Below, piece after piece: positions 1 through 10,000 of a stretch of 64,000 nucleotides of DNA. Position numbers and translations under genes: made by a program. This DNA is from Gordonia pseudamarae (GTDB lineage: Bacteria > Actinomycetota > Actinomycetes > Mycobacteriales > Mycobacteriaceae): contig NZ_CP045809.1 of NCBI RefSeq assembly GCF_025273675.1, positions 1,798,001 to 1,862,000 of the forward strand, written 5' to 3'. The notes below the pieces were generated by a model. The model had not been told where the DNA came from, ran no database searches, and saw only the letters and a list, made by a program, of their open reading frames with translations. Each line of letters begins with the position of its first letter. Position 1 is the stretch's first letter.

Positions 1-1
1 G

Positions 2-547
2 ATCGTCGACGTCCTCGGCCGTGCTCCCGACGTGCACGCGCTGCCGGTGGGCAACGCCGGCAACATCACCGCCTACTGGACGGGCTACCGCGAGTACCAC
101 GCAGACGGCATCAGCGATTCGCTGCCCCGGATGCTGGGTGTGCAGGCCGCGGGTGCCGCGCCGCTGGTCAACGGTGCCCCGGTGAAGAACCCCGAAACCA
201 TCGCCACCGCTATCCGGATCGGCTCGCCCGCGAGCTGGAACCAGGCGGTCGCGGCCAAGGATGAGTCGAACGGCCAGTTCCGCGCGGCGACCGACGAGAA
301 GCTGCTGGAGGCATACCGGTTGGTCGCGGGCCAAGAAGGTGTCTTCGTCGAGCCGGCGTCGGCGGCCAGTGTGGCGGGTCTGCTCGCCGCGCACGCCGAC
401 GGCTGGATCGCATCGGGCAGCACCGTCGTGTGCACGGTCACCGGCAACGGTCTGAAGGACCCGGACACCGCGCTGTCGGGCATGCCGGAGGTCAACGCGA
501 TCCCGGTCGATCCGGTCGCGGTTGCGGACGCCCTCGGTGTCGGCTGA
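2..547 (+). CDS. thrC: Threonine synthase, C-terminal part (5' truncated by window edge)
   Basis: This is the 3' portion of a PLP-dependent threonine synthase, which converts O-phosphohomoserine to threonine and phosphate in the cytoplasm. The frame is open from base 2, and the visible protein carries the family motif [13 protein letters not shown] near its start. The PLP-binding lysine would lie upstream, outside the window. The stop is seven bases before the thrB ATG, so the two genes are probably co-transcribed, as in the thrA-thrC-thrB order of mycobacteria. Identity rests on the motif and on the thrB and rho neighbours. Confidence 0.93.
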   Translation: MVDVLGRAPDVHALPVGNAGNITAYWTGYREYHADGISDSLPRMLGVQAAGAAPLVNGAPVKNPETIATAIRIGSPASWNQAVAAKDESNGQFRAATDEKLLEAYRLVAGQEGVFVEPASAASVAGLLAAHADGWIASGSTVVCTVTGNGLKDPDTALSGMPEVNAIPVDPVAVADALGVG

Positions 548-554
548 TCTGGAG

Positions 555-1553
555 ATGGCCGGCGACGTGATGCCGGAGGCGCCCTCGGTCGTCGGGGGCG
601 CCGACAATGTTCTGCTCGAAGGTATTTCGGTGCGGGTACGGGTTCCGGCCTCGAGTGCGAATTTGGGTCCGGGTTTCGACTGCCTCGGCATCGCGCTCGG
701 TGTCTACGACACGCTCACCGTGTCCACGGTGGCGTCGGGAATCCACATCGAGGCCACGGGTGAAGGTGCCGACAGCATTCCGCGCGACGAACGGCATCTG
801 GTCGTGCGCGCGGTGCGGCGCGGACTCGAATACGGCGGGGCGAGCGCGGCCGGCCTGGCCCTGCGGTGCGTCAACGCGATCCCGCATTCGCGCGGTCTGG
901 GTTCCTCGGCGGCCGCCGCCGTGTCCGGTTTTGCCGCGGCATCGGGGCTGCTCGCGGCCGCGGGTGTTCGTGAACCCTTCTCCGACGCCGAGCTCGTGCA
1001 GCTGGCCGGCGAGTTCGAGGGACACCCCGACAATGCTGCGGCCAGCGTCCTCGGCGGCGCGGTGGTGACCTGGGCCGACAGTCCGCTCGACGCGAACCCC
1101 GACGGCGTGGTGGCCGTGAGGGAGGCCTACCTGGCACGCGGGCTCGTGGTGCATCCCGGAATCCGGGCCACGGTGTTCGTGCCGGAAACAGAATCCTCGA
1201 CCTCGCATACGCGCGGCCTGCTGCCCGACACGGTGCCGCGTGCCGACGCCGTGTTCAATCTTTCGCGCTCGGCACTGGCCGTGGTGGCGTTGACCACCGC
1301 GCCGGAATGCCTGATCGATGCGACCGTCGACCGGTTGCACCAGCCGTACCGGGCGCCGTCGATGCCACAGAGCGCCGAGCTGGTGGTGGCGCTGCGCGAG
1401 CGTGGATATGCCGCGATGGTGTCGGGAGCGGGCCCGTCGGTACTGGTCCTGAGTACGGATGCGGTCACCGACGAGGTCGACGCGCTGGCGCACGGAATCG
1501 GGTTCGCGACCTGGCCGGTCGAGATCGCCGAGGGCGTCGAGATCTCCTGGTGA
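555..1553 (+). CDS. thrB: Homoserine kinase
   Basis: This GHMP-family kinase phosphorylates homoserine to O-phosphohomoserine, the substrate of the preceding threonine synthase. All three GHMP signatures are visible: the N-terminal substrate strand VPASSANLGPGFDCLG, the ATP loop HSRGLGSSAAAA (about residues 110-122), and the C-terminal GAGPSVLVL (about 290-299). From the ATG at 555 the product is 332 residues, normal for the family. The frame stays open upstream into thrC, and an ATG at 570 is also possible because neither start has a strong ribosome site. Short spacing to thrC suggests translational coupling. Confidence 0.93.
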   Translation: MAGDVMPEAPSVVGGADNVLLEGISVRVRVPASSANLGPGFDCLGIALGVYDTLTVSTVASGIHIEATGEGADSIPRDERHLVVRAVRRGLEYGGASAAGLALRCVNAIPHSRGLGSSAAAAVSGFAAASGLLAAAGVREPFSDAELVQLAGEFEGHPDNAAASVLGGAVVTWADSPLDANPDGVVAVREAYLARGLVVHPGIRATVFVPETESSTSHTRGLLPDTVPRADAVFNLSRSALAVVALTTAPECLIDATVDRLHQPYRAPSMPQSAELVVALRERGYAAMVSGAGPSVLVLSTDAVTDEVDALAHGIGFATWPVEIAEGVEISW

Positions 1554-1586
1554 GTGGCATCGGCCGAATGGTCGGCTGACCGTCAA

Positions 1587-1616
1587 TTGTGTTTTCGGGC
1601 GTGTTACCCGTAGTAT
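1587..1616 (+). promoter_or_regulatory. Candidate housekeeping promoter for rho
   Basis: A TTGTGT -35 and a TAGTAT -10 are separated by 18 bases in the thrB-rho gap. If used, transcription would begin near 1623 and give rho a leader of about 350 nucleotides. The match is by eye only. Confidence 0.4.
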
Positions 1617-1972
1617 GCGAAAACGGCTAGCGTATTATGGGTCTCGGCCCCGCAGAGTTTTCTGCCACGTTTCTCCTCCACACTCCGGCACACCGATCCG
1701 TGGTGCCGGCCGGTACTTCGGCATCATGGAGCTGTACTGGTCGGCGCGATGACACTGCTGAGCACAGCGGTGCGGCCATGGTGAATCGCAGCCCGGCCAC
1801 GAGCCAGGTCATCAGATGTGGAGCATGAAGAAGCGGGGATTCTCGTGGCGCACACCCCGAATACATTCCCCGACAACGTCCACCCGGGACGTACATCCTT
1901 CCGCTGAGCGCAGCGGGGGGCAGCCTAGACCCCGGTCTCATTGCTCGAGATCAGGGGAACGAAAGGACATCC
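1617..1972 (+). other. Long untranslated leader of rho
   Basis: This stretch between thrB and rho has no convincing gene. It contains a possible short frame starting at ATG 1816/1825 that runs out of frame into the first rho codons, but no good ribosome site supports it. Rho genes are often autoregulated through long leaders, so this region may hold an attenuator. No clear terminator hairpin was found by eye. Confidence 0.35.
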
Positions 1973-3901
1973 GTGACCGATACGGACGTGATCACCGCAC
2001 CGAAGAGCAGGGCGCGTGCCGGACTTTCCGGCATGGTCCTGACCGAATTGCGTGCTCTGGCCGGTGAGCTGGGCATCAAGGGTACTTCGGGTATGCGCAA
2101 GGGCGACTTGATCGCCGCGATCAAGGAACGTCAGGGCGGAGCAGATCAGCTCACCTTGACCGCTGACGTGCCCAAGAGCGCGGACGAGGCGAAGACGGTG
2201 AAGGCGAAGGCGCCGCGCACGACGCGTGCGACCCGCACGGCGAAGGCGCCCGCGGATGCCGACTCCGTCGCCCCGGTCCGGGGCGACGCCGACAGAACTT
2301 CGGCCGCCACCGACAACGGCACAGGTCAGGAGCCCGCGGTGGAAGCCCGCGGTAGTGATTCCGACCGGCAGGAGCCGGGCCAGAAGGAATCGGGCCAGAA
2401 GGAATCGGGCCGGAACGACGGCGGAAAGGGCGAGACGGCCCGTGCCGACGACCAGCCGTCGGACGGTACGCAGGGCGAGGGTCGAAACAATCGCAATCGC
2501 AACCGTAATCAGCAGGTCCAGAACAACAACCAGCGCAACGAAAACCAGCGCGGGGACAACAACCAGCGCAACGAAAACCAGCGCGGGGAGAACCAGCAGG
2601 GCCGGAATCAGTCAGGTGGTGGCCAGAACGGCCCGCGCGACGACGACGAGGACGGCGGCCGGGGCGGCAGGCGCGGCAGGCGATTCCGCGAGCGCCGTCG
2701 TGGGCGCGACCGCGACTCGTCCCCCTCGGGTGAGCCGCAGATCTCCGATGACGACGTATTGCAGCCGGTCGCGGGCATCCTCGATGTCCTGGACAACTAC
2801 GCGTTCGTGCGTACCTCGGGCTACCTGGCAGGCCAGAACGACGTCTATGTGTCGATGAACTTGGTGCGCCGCTACGGCCTGCGTCGTGGTGACGCAGTCA
2901 CCGGCGCGGTGAAGGTGCCCAAGGACGGCGAGCAGGCCAACCAGCGGCAGAAGTTCAACCCGCTGGCCCGGCTGGATACCGTCAACGGCGGTGACCCCGA
3001 TGCTGCGCGCAAGCGTCCGGAGTTCAACAAGCTCACCCCGCTGTATCCCAATCAGCGGTTGCGTCTGGAAACCACGCCAGATCGGCTCGACACGCGGGTG
3101 ATCGATCTGATCATGCCGATCGGCAAGGGTCAGCGCGCACTGATCGTGTCGCCGCCGAAGGCCGGTAAGACGACGATCCTGCAGGACATCGCCAACGCGA
3201 TCACCACCAACAACCCCGAATGTCACCTGATGGTGGTGCTGGTGGACGAGCGACCCGAAGAGGTCACCGATATGCAGCGCTCGGTGAAGGGTGAGGTCAT
3301 CGCCTCCACCTTCGACCGCCCGCCGTCAGATCACACCTCGGTCGCCGAACTGGCCATCGAACGGGCCAAGCGCCTGGTGGAGCAGGGCAAGGACGTGGTG
3401 GTGCTGCTCGACTCGATCACCCGCCTGGGTCGTGCCTACAACAACGCCTCGCCGGCGTCGGGGCGCATCCTGTCCGGTGGTGTTGATTCGACCGCCCTGT
3501 ACCCGCCCAAGCGGTTCCTGGGCGCGGCCCGCAACATCGAGAACGGTGGTTCGCTCACCATCATCGCCTCCGCGCTGGTGGAAACCGGATCGACCGGCGA
3601 CACCGTCATCTTCGAGGAGTTCAAGGGCACCGGCAACGCCGAGCTCAAACTCGATCGCAAGATCGCCGAACGCCGTGTGTTCCCCGCGGTCGACGTGAAC
3701 CTGTCGAGCACCCGTAAGGACGAGCTGCTGCTCTCGCCCGAGGAGTTCGCGATCGTGCACAAACTGCGTCGCGTGCTCAGCGGATTGGACTCGCAGCAGG
3801 CGATCGACCTGTTGATCTCACAGCTGAAGAAGTCGAAGACCAACATCGAATTCCTGATGCAGGTCCAGTCGAACGCCCCCGGAGCCATGAAAGACGACTG
3901 A
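1973..3901 (+). CDS. rho: Transcription termination factor Rho
   Basis: This is a hexameric RNA-dependent ATPase that terminates transcription. The GTG start at 1973 is preceded by GAAAGGA. Domain order: Rho_N/SAP-like helices (about residues 18-50), then a long charged low-complexity insertion rich in Asn, Gln, Arg, Gly and Glu (about 60-255), the cold-shock-like RNA-binding domain (about 265-315), and the RecA-like motor. The motor has Walker A PPKAGKTTIL (about 394-403) and Walker B VVVLLDSITRLGRA (about 475-488). At 642 residues it is far longer than the roughly 420-residue E. coli protein because of the insertion, as is usual in Actinobacteria. The insertion contains a perfect 33-bp tandem duplication. 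A bidirectional hairpin follows the stop. Confidence 0.97.
   Translation: MTDTDVITAPKSRARAGLSGMVLTELRALAGELGIKGTSGMRKGDLIAAIKERQGGADQLTLTADVPKSADEAKTVKAKAPRTTRATRTAKAPADADSVAPVRGDADRTSAATDNGTGQEPAVEARGSDSDRQEPGQKESGQKESGRNDGGKGETARADDQPSDGTQGEGRNNRNRNRNQQVQNNNQRNENQRGDNNQRNENQRGENQQGRNQSGGGQNGPRDDDEDGGRGGRRGRRFRERRRGRDRDSSPSGEPQISDDDVLQPVAGILDVLDNYAFVRTSGYLAGQNDVYVSMNLVRRYGLRRGDAVTGAVKVPKDGEQANQRQKFNPLARLDTVNGGDPDAARKRPEFNKLTPLYPNQRLRLETTPDRLDTRVIDLIMPIGKGQRALIVSPPKAGKTTILQDIANAITTNNPECHLMVVLVDERPEEVTDMQRSVKGEVIASTFDRPPSDHTSVAELAIERAKRLVEQGKDVVVLLDSITRLGRAYNNASPASGRILSGGVDSTALYPPKRFLGAARNIENGGSLTIIASALVETGSTGDTVIFEEFKGTGNAELKLDRKIAERRVFPAVDVNLSSTRKDELLLSPEEFAIVHKLRRVLSGLDSQQAIDLLISQLKKSKTNIEFLMQVQSNAPGAMKDD
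2524..2589 (+). repeat. Perfect 33-bp tandem duplication inside rho
   Basis: Copies at 2524-2556 and 2557-2589 are identical. The repeat preserves the frame, adding 11 residues of the NNQRNENQRG type to the disordered RNA-binding insertion of Rho. An upstream 15-bp repeat encoding ESGQK/ESGRN (about 2386-2416) shows the same slippage-prone character. Confidence 0.9.
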
Positions 3902-3948
3902 TCAGCAAGACGACTGATCAGCAGGACGACCGATCGGCAGTAGATCCG

Positions 3949-4000
3949 ACCACGAACGCCCCCGAAAGCCGGTACTCCGGCGATCGGGGGCGTTCGTGGT
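3949..4000. terminator. Bidirectional hairpin between convergent rho and hmuS-like genes
   Basis: A perfect 17-bp stem (3949-3965 with 3984-4000) encloses an 18-base loop that can itself fold (GCCGG/CCGGC). There is no T-tract on either side, which is common for actinobacterial terminators. It lies 48 bases after the rho stop and 16 bases beyond the stop of the convergent gene, so it can serve both. Confidence 0.75.
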
Positions 4001-4015
4001 GGTGTAGGCGGTGAT

Positions 4016-5050
4016 TCAGGCGGCGAGGTCGCTGATGAGCTGATCCCATGCCTCCGAGGTGATGGGCGCCACCGGCCCGGTCTGGGTGGCCACGAAACTG
4101 CACCGGCCGTGCCGGTCGTACAGCTCGATGGCACCGGTGGGCCCGCACGCACCCTGGGACCAGCTGATCCAGCATTCCTCGACGAGGTTGAAGTTGATCA
4201 TCACGCGGGCGGTGCCCGAAGCGATCACCATCGTCCCGTTGTGCTCTCGGCAGCCGTCGAGAACGGCATGGCGAACCTGTAGGCATCCGGTGGCGACAGC
4301 GCACAGCGTCACCCGCATACCCAACAGCGAGGCGTGTTCGAGGGCGGCGATTACCTGATCCGAGTCGACCCGGACCGCACGGGGTGCTGCCGTGGTGTCG
4401 GGTCTGGTCAGGCGGGCCAGGCGCTGGGTACCGCAGTCGTCGAGCATGGCGTCGAACAGCGCGATCTGATCGTCGTCGGGCACCGACGCCGACGACGGTT
4501 CCGGCATCTGTTCGTCCCGGGATCCGGCGTCGTCTTCACGCGCGGGCACGGCCAGCGAGAGCGCCTCGAAGGCCAGCCGGTCCGACTGTTCGGTCAGATA
4601 TGTCGCGTGGGCGGTGTTGCCGTCGGTGTCGAACAGCCGCAGCGTGGGCGGTACGTGCGCGGCGGGCTCGGTGACCAGGATCTTCCCGAGACGTCGCGGG
4701 TTGATGCGCAACGAGATGTGCGTGTCGTCGAACTTCAGCGGGCCGCCCATCTCGACGGGCGCGCAGTGCGTGCCCACATCGTTCATGATGACCGGGCCCG
4801 CGACGGTCACCCCGACGACGCGGTCGAGCAGCGGGAGCGTGCCGGCCAACTCGGTGACGGGTGTGTCCAGCACCGTCCCGGCAAAACCGGGGGTGGCCAG
4901 CAGCGTGTCCAGATCGCTCGTGGTCTGCCGCGCCCGGCCCGGACAGTAACAGCCCGATGCGTTGGCGCATCCGTGCCCGGTGACGCCGGTGACCTCGTGG
5001 TCGCCGGCGGTACCGGAATCGTCGGGTGTCCTGTCCGGGGAATCGGGCAT
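4016..5050 (-). CDS. HemS/HmuS-family heme-handling (hemin-degrading factor-like) protein
   Basis: The 344-residue length matches the HemS/ChuS/HmuS family, whose cytoplasmic members bind and break down heme. Both family half-repeats can be seen. The first has RLFDTDGNTAHATYLTEQSD, matching the family strand written FFDxxGxAVHKxYLTxxSD. The second has a CLQVRH strand, FNLVEECWISW and AIELYDRHG, matching GCIQIH...FNLHL...LELFD. The N-terminus adds a Cys cluster (Cys28, Cys34, Cys36) not typical of the family. The start is ATG 5050 with AGGAAAG upstream. It is the last gene of an operon with a CysJ-like reductase (39-nt gap) and a GltB-like protein, behind iron boxes. The domain match is from recalled motifs, and the key His/Arg heme ligands were not assigned. 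Confidence 0.65.
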   Translation of the reverse strand: MPDSPDRTPDDSGTAGDHEVTGVTGHGCANASGCYCPGRARQTTSDLDTLLATPGFAGTVLDTPVTELAGTLPLLDRVVGVTVAGPVIMNDVGTHCAPVEMGGPLKFDDTHISLRINPRRLGKILVTEPAAHVPPTLRLFDTDGNTAHATYLTEQSDRLAFEALSLAVPAREDDAGSRDEQMPEPSSASVPDDDQIALFDAMLDDCGTQRLARLTRPDTTAAPRAVRVDSDQVIAALEHASLLGMRVTLCAVATGCLQVRHAVLDGCREHNGTMVIASGTARVMINFNLVEECWISWSQGACGPTGAIELYDRHGRCSFVATQTGPVAPITSEAWDQLISDLAA

Positions 5051-5089
5051 CGTCGCCGCTTTCCTTTCTGGCTCGCGCCTGGAGCCGCG

Positions 5090-7051
5090 TTAGTACACGT
5101 CGCGCAGATAGCGCTTGTCGGATTTAAGCTTGCTGATGTAGGTCTCGGCGTCATTCGCCGAGAGCTTGCCGTGCTGCGCGATGATCTCGTGCAGTGCCTC
5201 ATCGACGTCGTGCGCCATCCGGGTGGCGTCGCCGCACACGTAGACGTGGGCGCCCGATTCCAGCCACGAGAAGAATTCGGCGCCCTTCTCGAGCATCCTG
5301 TTCTGGACGTAGACCTTGTGCTCCTGGTCCCGCGAGAACGCCAGGTCGAGGTGGGTGAGCACGCCGTCGGTGACGAACTGCCCGAACTCGTCGGCGTAAA
5401 TGAAGTCGCTCGAGCGGTGCTGGTCGCCGAAGAACAGCCAGTTGTCGCCGGTCGCGCCACGGGAGACCCGCTCGTGCAGGAACGCGCGGAACGGTGCGAC
5501 ACCGGTGCCGGGGCCGATCATGATGACCTTCGCGTCGTCGGCGGGCAGCCGGAACGACTTGTTGGGGGTGATGTACACACCCACCTGCTCGCCCACGGCC
5601 CGACGATCGGCGAGGTAGGTCGAACACACACCGCCGCGGTCGCGGTCACCGGTGCGGTACCGGACGGCCGCCATGGTGATGTGGACCGATCCGGAGTGCA
5701 CGCGCGGGCTCGAGGAGATCGAGTAGACGCGGGCCGCGAGTGGTTTGAGCTCGGCGATCAGTTCCTCGGGGGTGATCGTCAGATCGGGGTCGACATTGAG
5801 GACGTCGAGGACGTCGCGCCCGTACAGCCACGCGTCGAGTGCCTCGTGGTCGCCGGTGTCGACGAGGTGGCCGATCTCGGGATCGTTGGTGCGTTTGGCG
5901 ATGTAGTCGACGAGGTACTTGGTGGGCACCCCGATCTCGTAGTGGTGGGTGAGTGCCTCGCGCAGGGTGTGTTCGGTCTTGCGATCCTTGATCACCTCGT
6001 CGCCGGTGGCACCGATCCGCTTGAGGATCAGGTCGACGACCGCGGGGTCGTTGACGGCCGCGATGCTGATACCGTCGCCCGGCTCGTAGGCGATCCCGCT
6101 GTCACCGAGCGAGATCTCGATGTGGCGTACCTCTTTGGCCGAGGTGGCGCCGGACAGGACCGAGTTGGTGACGATGGTCGCCGGATAGGGGTTTTTCCGG
6201 CCCCAGTCGGACTTGCCGGTGGCCTTCGCGGGTGCCTTGGGGGCGGAGGCCTCGGTGGCCGGGCTGTCGGACGGTTCCGGGGCGCCGGGTTCGGGAATGA
6301 CGATCTCGGGAGCGGCCGTCTCGGTGACGGCGGTCTCGGGGGCGGGAACCTCGGCGGCCTCGGGTTCGGCGACGGCCGACGCCGGTTCGGCACCGGCGGC
6401 GGCGAGCGCGGGCAGCGCCTCGGCGACCCAGTCGTCGGCCGGTCCCTGATAGTCCACGTCGCAGTCGACGCGGTCGATCACCCGGATAGCGCCCAGTTCG
6501 GCGAGCCGGGCATCGAAGTTCTTGCCGGCCTGGCAGAAACCGTCGTAGATGGAGTCGCCGAGCGCGACGACGCCGAAATAGGTGCCGTCCAGCCGCGGCG
6601 CTCCCGGTCCGGCGACCTCCTGCCAGAAGTCCTCGGCATCGTCGGGCATCTCGCCCTCGCCGTAGGTGGAACACACGATGACCAGGTGGCTCGCGGCGGC
6701 GAGCGTGTCCAGGTCCATATCGCCCATGTCTTTGGTCTCGGCGGCGAAGCCGTGCTCGGCGGCCGCGGTCTCGACCTGCTCGGCGACGTATTCGGCGTTG
6801 CCGGTCTGGGTGCCGTACACCACCAGCAGCGACCGGGGACCGGACGCGGCCGGTTCGGGCTCGGCGGCCTGCGGCTGCGGGGCGGCTGCTCCGGTGGCGA
6901 CGGCAGGGGTGGCCTGCGAGGCCTGGCCGGATGCCGGAACCACCTCCGAAGGCAGTCCGATGCGGGTGTTCAGTCCGGCGAGAAACCCTGCCAGCCAGGC
7001 CTTCTGTTCGCCTGTGAAGGGTACGTCCGCGGGAATGTGGGGCAGTTGCAT
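5090..7051 (-). CDS. CysJ-type NADPH diflavin oxidoreductase
   Basis: This 653-residue protein would move electrons from NADPH through FAD and FMN to a partner. It begins with the CysJ-like helix PFTGEQKAWLAGFLAGL. A flavodoxin domain follows (about 74-220; YGTQTGNAE phosphate loop, STYGEGEMPDDA), then a long Ala/Pro/Glu linker. The FAD domain contains RVYSISSSP, and the NADPH domain contains MIGPGTGVAPFRAFLHER and YVCGDA. It ends in KRYLRDVY, the CysJ-type C-terminus. Usual CysJ partners are siroheme sulfite reductases (CysI), and none is present here. The start ATG at 7051 is one base after the gltB-like stop (7053), so translation must be coupled. The partner could be the GltB-like protein or the HmuS-like protein. 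Confidence 0.85.
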   Translation of the reverse strand: MQLPHIPADVPFTGEQKAWLAGFLAGLNTRIGLPSEVVPASGQASQATPAVATGAAAPQPQAAEPEPAASGPRSLLVVYGTQTGNAEYVAEQVETAAAEHGFAAETKDMGDMDLDTLAAASHLVIVCSTYGEGEMPDDAEDFWQEVAGPGAPRLDGTYFGVVALGDSIYDGFCQAGKNFDARLAELGAIRVIDRVDCDVDYQGPADDWVAEALPALAAAGAEPASAVAEPEAAEVPAPETAVTETAAPEIVIPEPGAPEPSDSPATEASAPKAPAKATGKSDWGRKNPYPATIVTNSVLSGATSAKEVRHIEISLGDSGIAYEPGDGISIAAVNDPAVVDLILKRIGATGDEVIKDRKTEHTLREALTHHYEIGVPTKYLVDYIAKRTNDPEIGHLVDTGDHEALDAWLYGRDVLDVLNVDPDLTITPEELIAELKPLAARVYSISSSPRVHSGSVHITMAAVRYRTGDRDRGGVCSTYLADRRAVGEQVGVYITPNKSFRLPADDAKVIMIGPGTGVAPFRAFLHERVSRGATGDNWLFFGDQHRSSDFIYADEFGQFVTDGVLTHLDLAFSRDQEHKVYVQNRMLEKGAEFFSWLESGAHVYVCGDATRMAHDVDEALHEIIAQHGKLSANDAETYISKLKSDKRYLRDVY

Positions 7052-7052
7052 G

Positions 7053-10000
7053 TCATCCGACCTTCGATTTGGATATGCGATTTGCGTCACTGTGATATAT
7101 ACCGGCCGCAATGGTAGCCGCGACATCCGGCACGGCTCTTGAGGCGAAGAGCTCATCGAAACCGGGCAGTCCGCCGAGCTTGGCACGGTTCACGGCGTCC
7201 TGGTGCAGTACCCAGCCGTACGTTGCCGGAGCATCGATCGACCGGACGTTTCGCAGTCGCAACGCGTTCTTGTAGTCGGTGACGCGTTTGTTGCCGATCA
7301 GGGCCGCGAGTTGCTCGTCGGCATAGCCGCAGAGGATGTCGCGGGCATACTTCTTGACCTTGCCGTTGAGTTCGAAATCCTCGGTCAGCACGAGGTTGCG
7401 CGCGGCCTTGGCCACGGCGGTGTCGTCCGCGGCGGGCGATGTGCGCCGCAGGCGGCGGGTGGCCACCTCGCGGGCGAGTTCGAACACGATGAACGCACCC
7501 AGGACCCGGAACGTCTGTTCGTCGTCGGTATGACCGAACTCCGGGGTCAGACCTTCGGCGACGGGTGCCCGGTGGCGGATCGAGATCTTCAGCTTGTGAA
7601 CCTGGTCTCCGGCGATCGCGGTGGACAGCTCGTCCAGCAGCTCACGCCGGGTCAGCGTCGCCATGATGGTGTCGCTGTCCTGATGCTGCAGGAGGGCCTT
7701 GGGCATCGCGTAGCTGACGTAGTGACGTTCGGTCTCCCAGTTCTGGATGAGCCGGGTGGCCAGCGCCGAGCCGGTGGCCGCCGCGTGCATGTGCAGCAGG
7801 GTGCGGGCGGCGTGGTGATGGAACGGGGCGTACGGGTCGTCGACACCTGTGATGGCGCCCACGATCACCGAATCGGAGCTGATCCGCGAGTCCAGATCGC
7901 AGGCGGGATCGTATTGATAGAGGAAGCCGCCACTCATCCCGTTGGCCAGGCCCTTGCCGAAGCCGCCGAGATTGAACACCGCCCCGTTGGTCATGTACTC
8001 GCAGCCGTACTCGCCGAGACCTTCGACAACGGCCGTGGCACCGGAGTTGCGGACGGCGAACCGGTCCCCGGCCTCGCCCTCGACGAACAGTCGGCCACCG
8101 GTGGCGCCGAACAACGCGAAGTTGCCGACCAGCACGTTGCCGCCGACCGCGGGAGACCCGCCACCTGGGGACCGTACGATCACCGAGCCGCCCGACATCG
8201 ACTTTCCGACACCGTCGTTGCAGGTGCCGGTGTGGACCATCGTCATGCCGTCGGTGCAGAAGGCCGCGTACGAAAGCCCCGCCGATCCGGTGGTGGGCAC
8301 GGTGACGGTGTCGGCGTCCAGGTAGCGGCGGCCGCGGTCGTCGGTGTGTACCGGTCCGAGAGCTGCCGCGTCGGCATCGCCGATCTCGTAGTTGAGGATG
8401 CGTTCGATGTCGATGGCCAGCTGTGCGCCGACGCTCTTGTTGCGGTTGCCCAGATGCACCGGCTGGGTGGTCACCGCCGCCGACCCGCTGTCGAACAGCG
8501 TGTCGCGCACCTGCTCCAGGAGCCGGTCGTCGACCGCGTAGTCGCGTTCGAGGTACACCGGGTCGTCGATGTGCGGGTTGTCGACGACGGCCAGCAGCGC
8601 CCGGCTGCGCAGCGTGCCGACGAGTGCCGGATGGTCGATCACCGACAGCAGGTCGGCGCGTCCGCGCGCGGCCCGCAGGTCGGGCAGCCCGAGGCCGGCG
8701 AGGATCTCACGAACTTCGTGCGCGACGTTGAGCAGATACTGTGCCATCGCGCGCGGGTCGCCCTCGAACACCTCCGGGTTGGTGGTGAGTCCGGCCGGGC
8801 ATTGGACATTGCAGTTCTTGGCGATGACGCAGCCGATCATCATCAGGGCTGCGGTGCCGAACTCGAAGCTGTCGGCGCCGAGCAACGCGGAGGTCACCAC
8901 GTCGTGACCGGTCTGATGCGCCCCTGACGTGCGCAGGACGACCTTGTCGCGCAGACCGTTGGCGCACAGCGCCTGATGCACCTCGGCCAACCCGATCTCT
9001 GCGACTCTGCCCGCGTACCGCAGGCTGGTCACCGACGCGGCGCCGGTGCCCCCGGTGTTGCCGGCCACGTTGATGACGTCGGCGCCGGCTTTGGCCACGC
9101 CCACCGCGATGGTGCCGATGCCCTCGGACGACACCAGTTTCACGATCACCCGTACGCGTGCGGCCTTGCAGTCGTGGATCAGCTGCGCGAGATCCTCGAT
9201 TGAGTAGGTGTCGTGGTGCGGGGGAGGTGAGACCAGCTCGACGCCGGGTGTGCCGCCGCGCGCCGCGGCGATCTCCACGGTGACCTTCGGCGCGGGGAGC
9301 TGTCCGCCCTCACCGGGTTTGGCGCCCTGTCCGATCTTGATCTCGAGTTCTTCGAGCATCGGGTCGGCCAGATAGCCCGACCAGATACCGAACCTGCCCG
9401 AGGCGAACTGTTTGATCCGCGAGGCGCGGATAGTGCCGTATCGCGACAGATGTTCGCCGCCCTCACCGCTGTTGGACAGTCCGCCCACCATGTTGGTGCC
9501 GTGCGCGACCGCCTCGTGGGCGGGGGCGACGAGCGCGCCGTGGCTCATCGCGCCCGATGCGAATGTGGCGGTGATCTCGTGGGCGGCGGATACCTGCTCC
9601 AGCTCGATCGGCGGACCGGCCGGGTGGGCCGCCAGGATGTCACGCAGGGCGCTGGGCCGTTCGGCGCGGGCCTGAGCGATGTCCTCGGTGAACGAGCGGT
9701 AGGCCGGGGTGATCCGGAAGGTGTCGATGGCCTCGTCGGACAGGCGGTCGAAGCCGCTGCCGCCGTATACCGATGCGTCGAGGCCGAATGCGGAGTCCAG
9801 ACCGGCGAGGGTGAGCAGCGGCAGTGAGCCGGACGCGTCGGCGGCCTCGGCCTTCGCAGACACCTTGTCGGCCGACCGGTAGCTCAGCGGCTCGGCTGTG
9901 AGCCCCTCGTAGCGTTTGACCGCCTTGGTGCCGAACGAGTGGCCGGCGCCGCCGGCCCGCTCCTTGAACAGCCCGAGCAGCGGCAGATCTTTGTCGGAGG

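Noticed and set aside
1816-2067. 83-codon frame in the rho leader overlapping the rho start
   Set aside because: It lacks a convincing ribosome site, and its C-terminal third is just rho sequence read in another frame. It could still be a leader peptide but cannot be supported.
7085-7105. CRP-like TGTGATATATA inside the gltB-like 3' end
   Set aside because: The second half-site is missing, and the position within the coding end of an operon makes function unlikely.
4334-7117. 927-codon plus-strand open frame opposite the hmuS-like and cysJ-like genes
   Set aside because: It has no domain features and is rich in Gly, Val, Asp and Arg. It mirrors the codon bias of the true minus-strand genes, which have complete family motifs.
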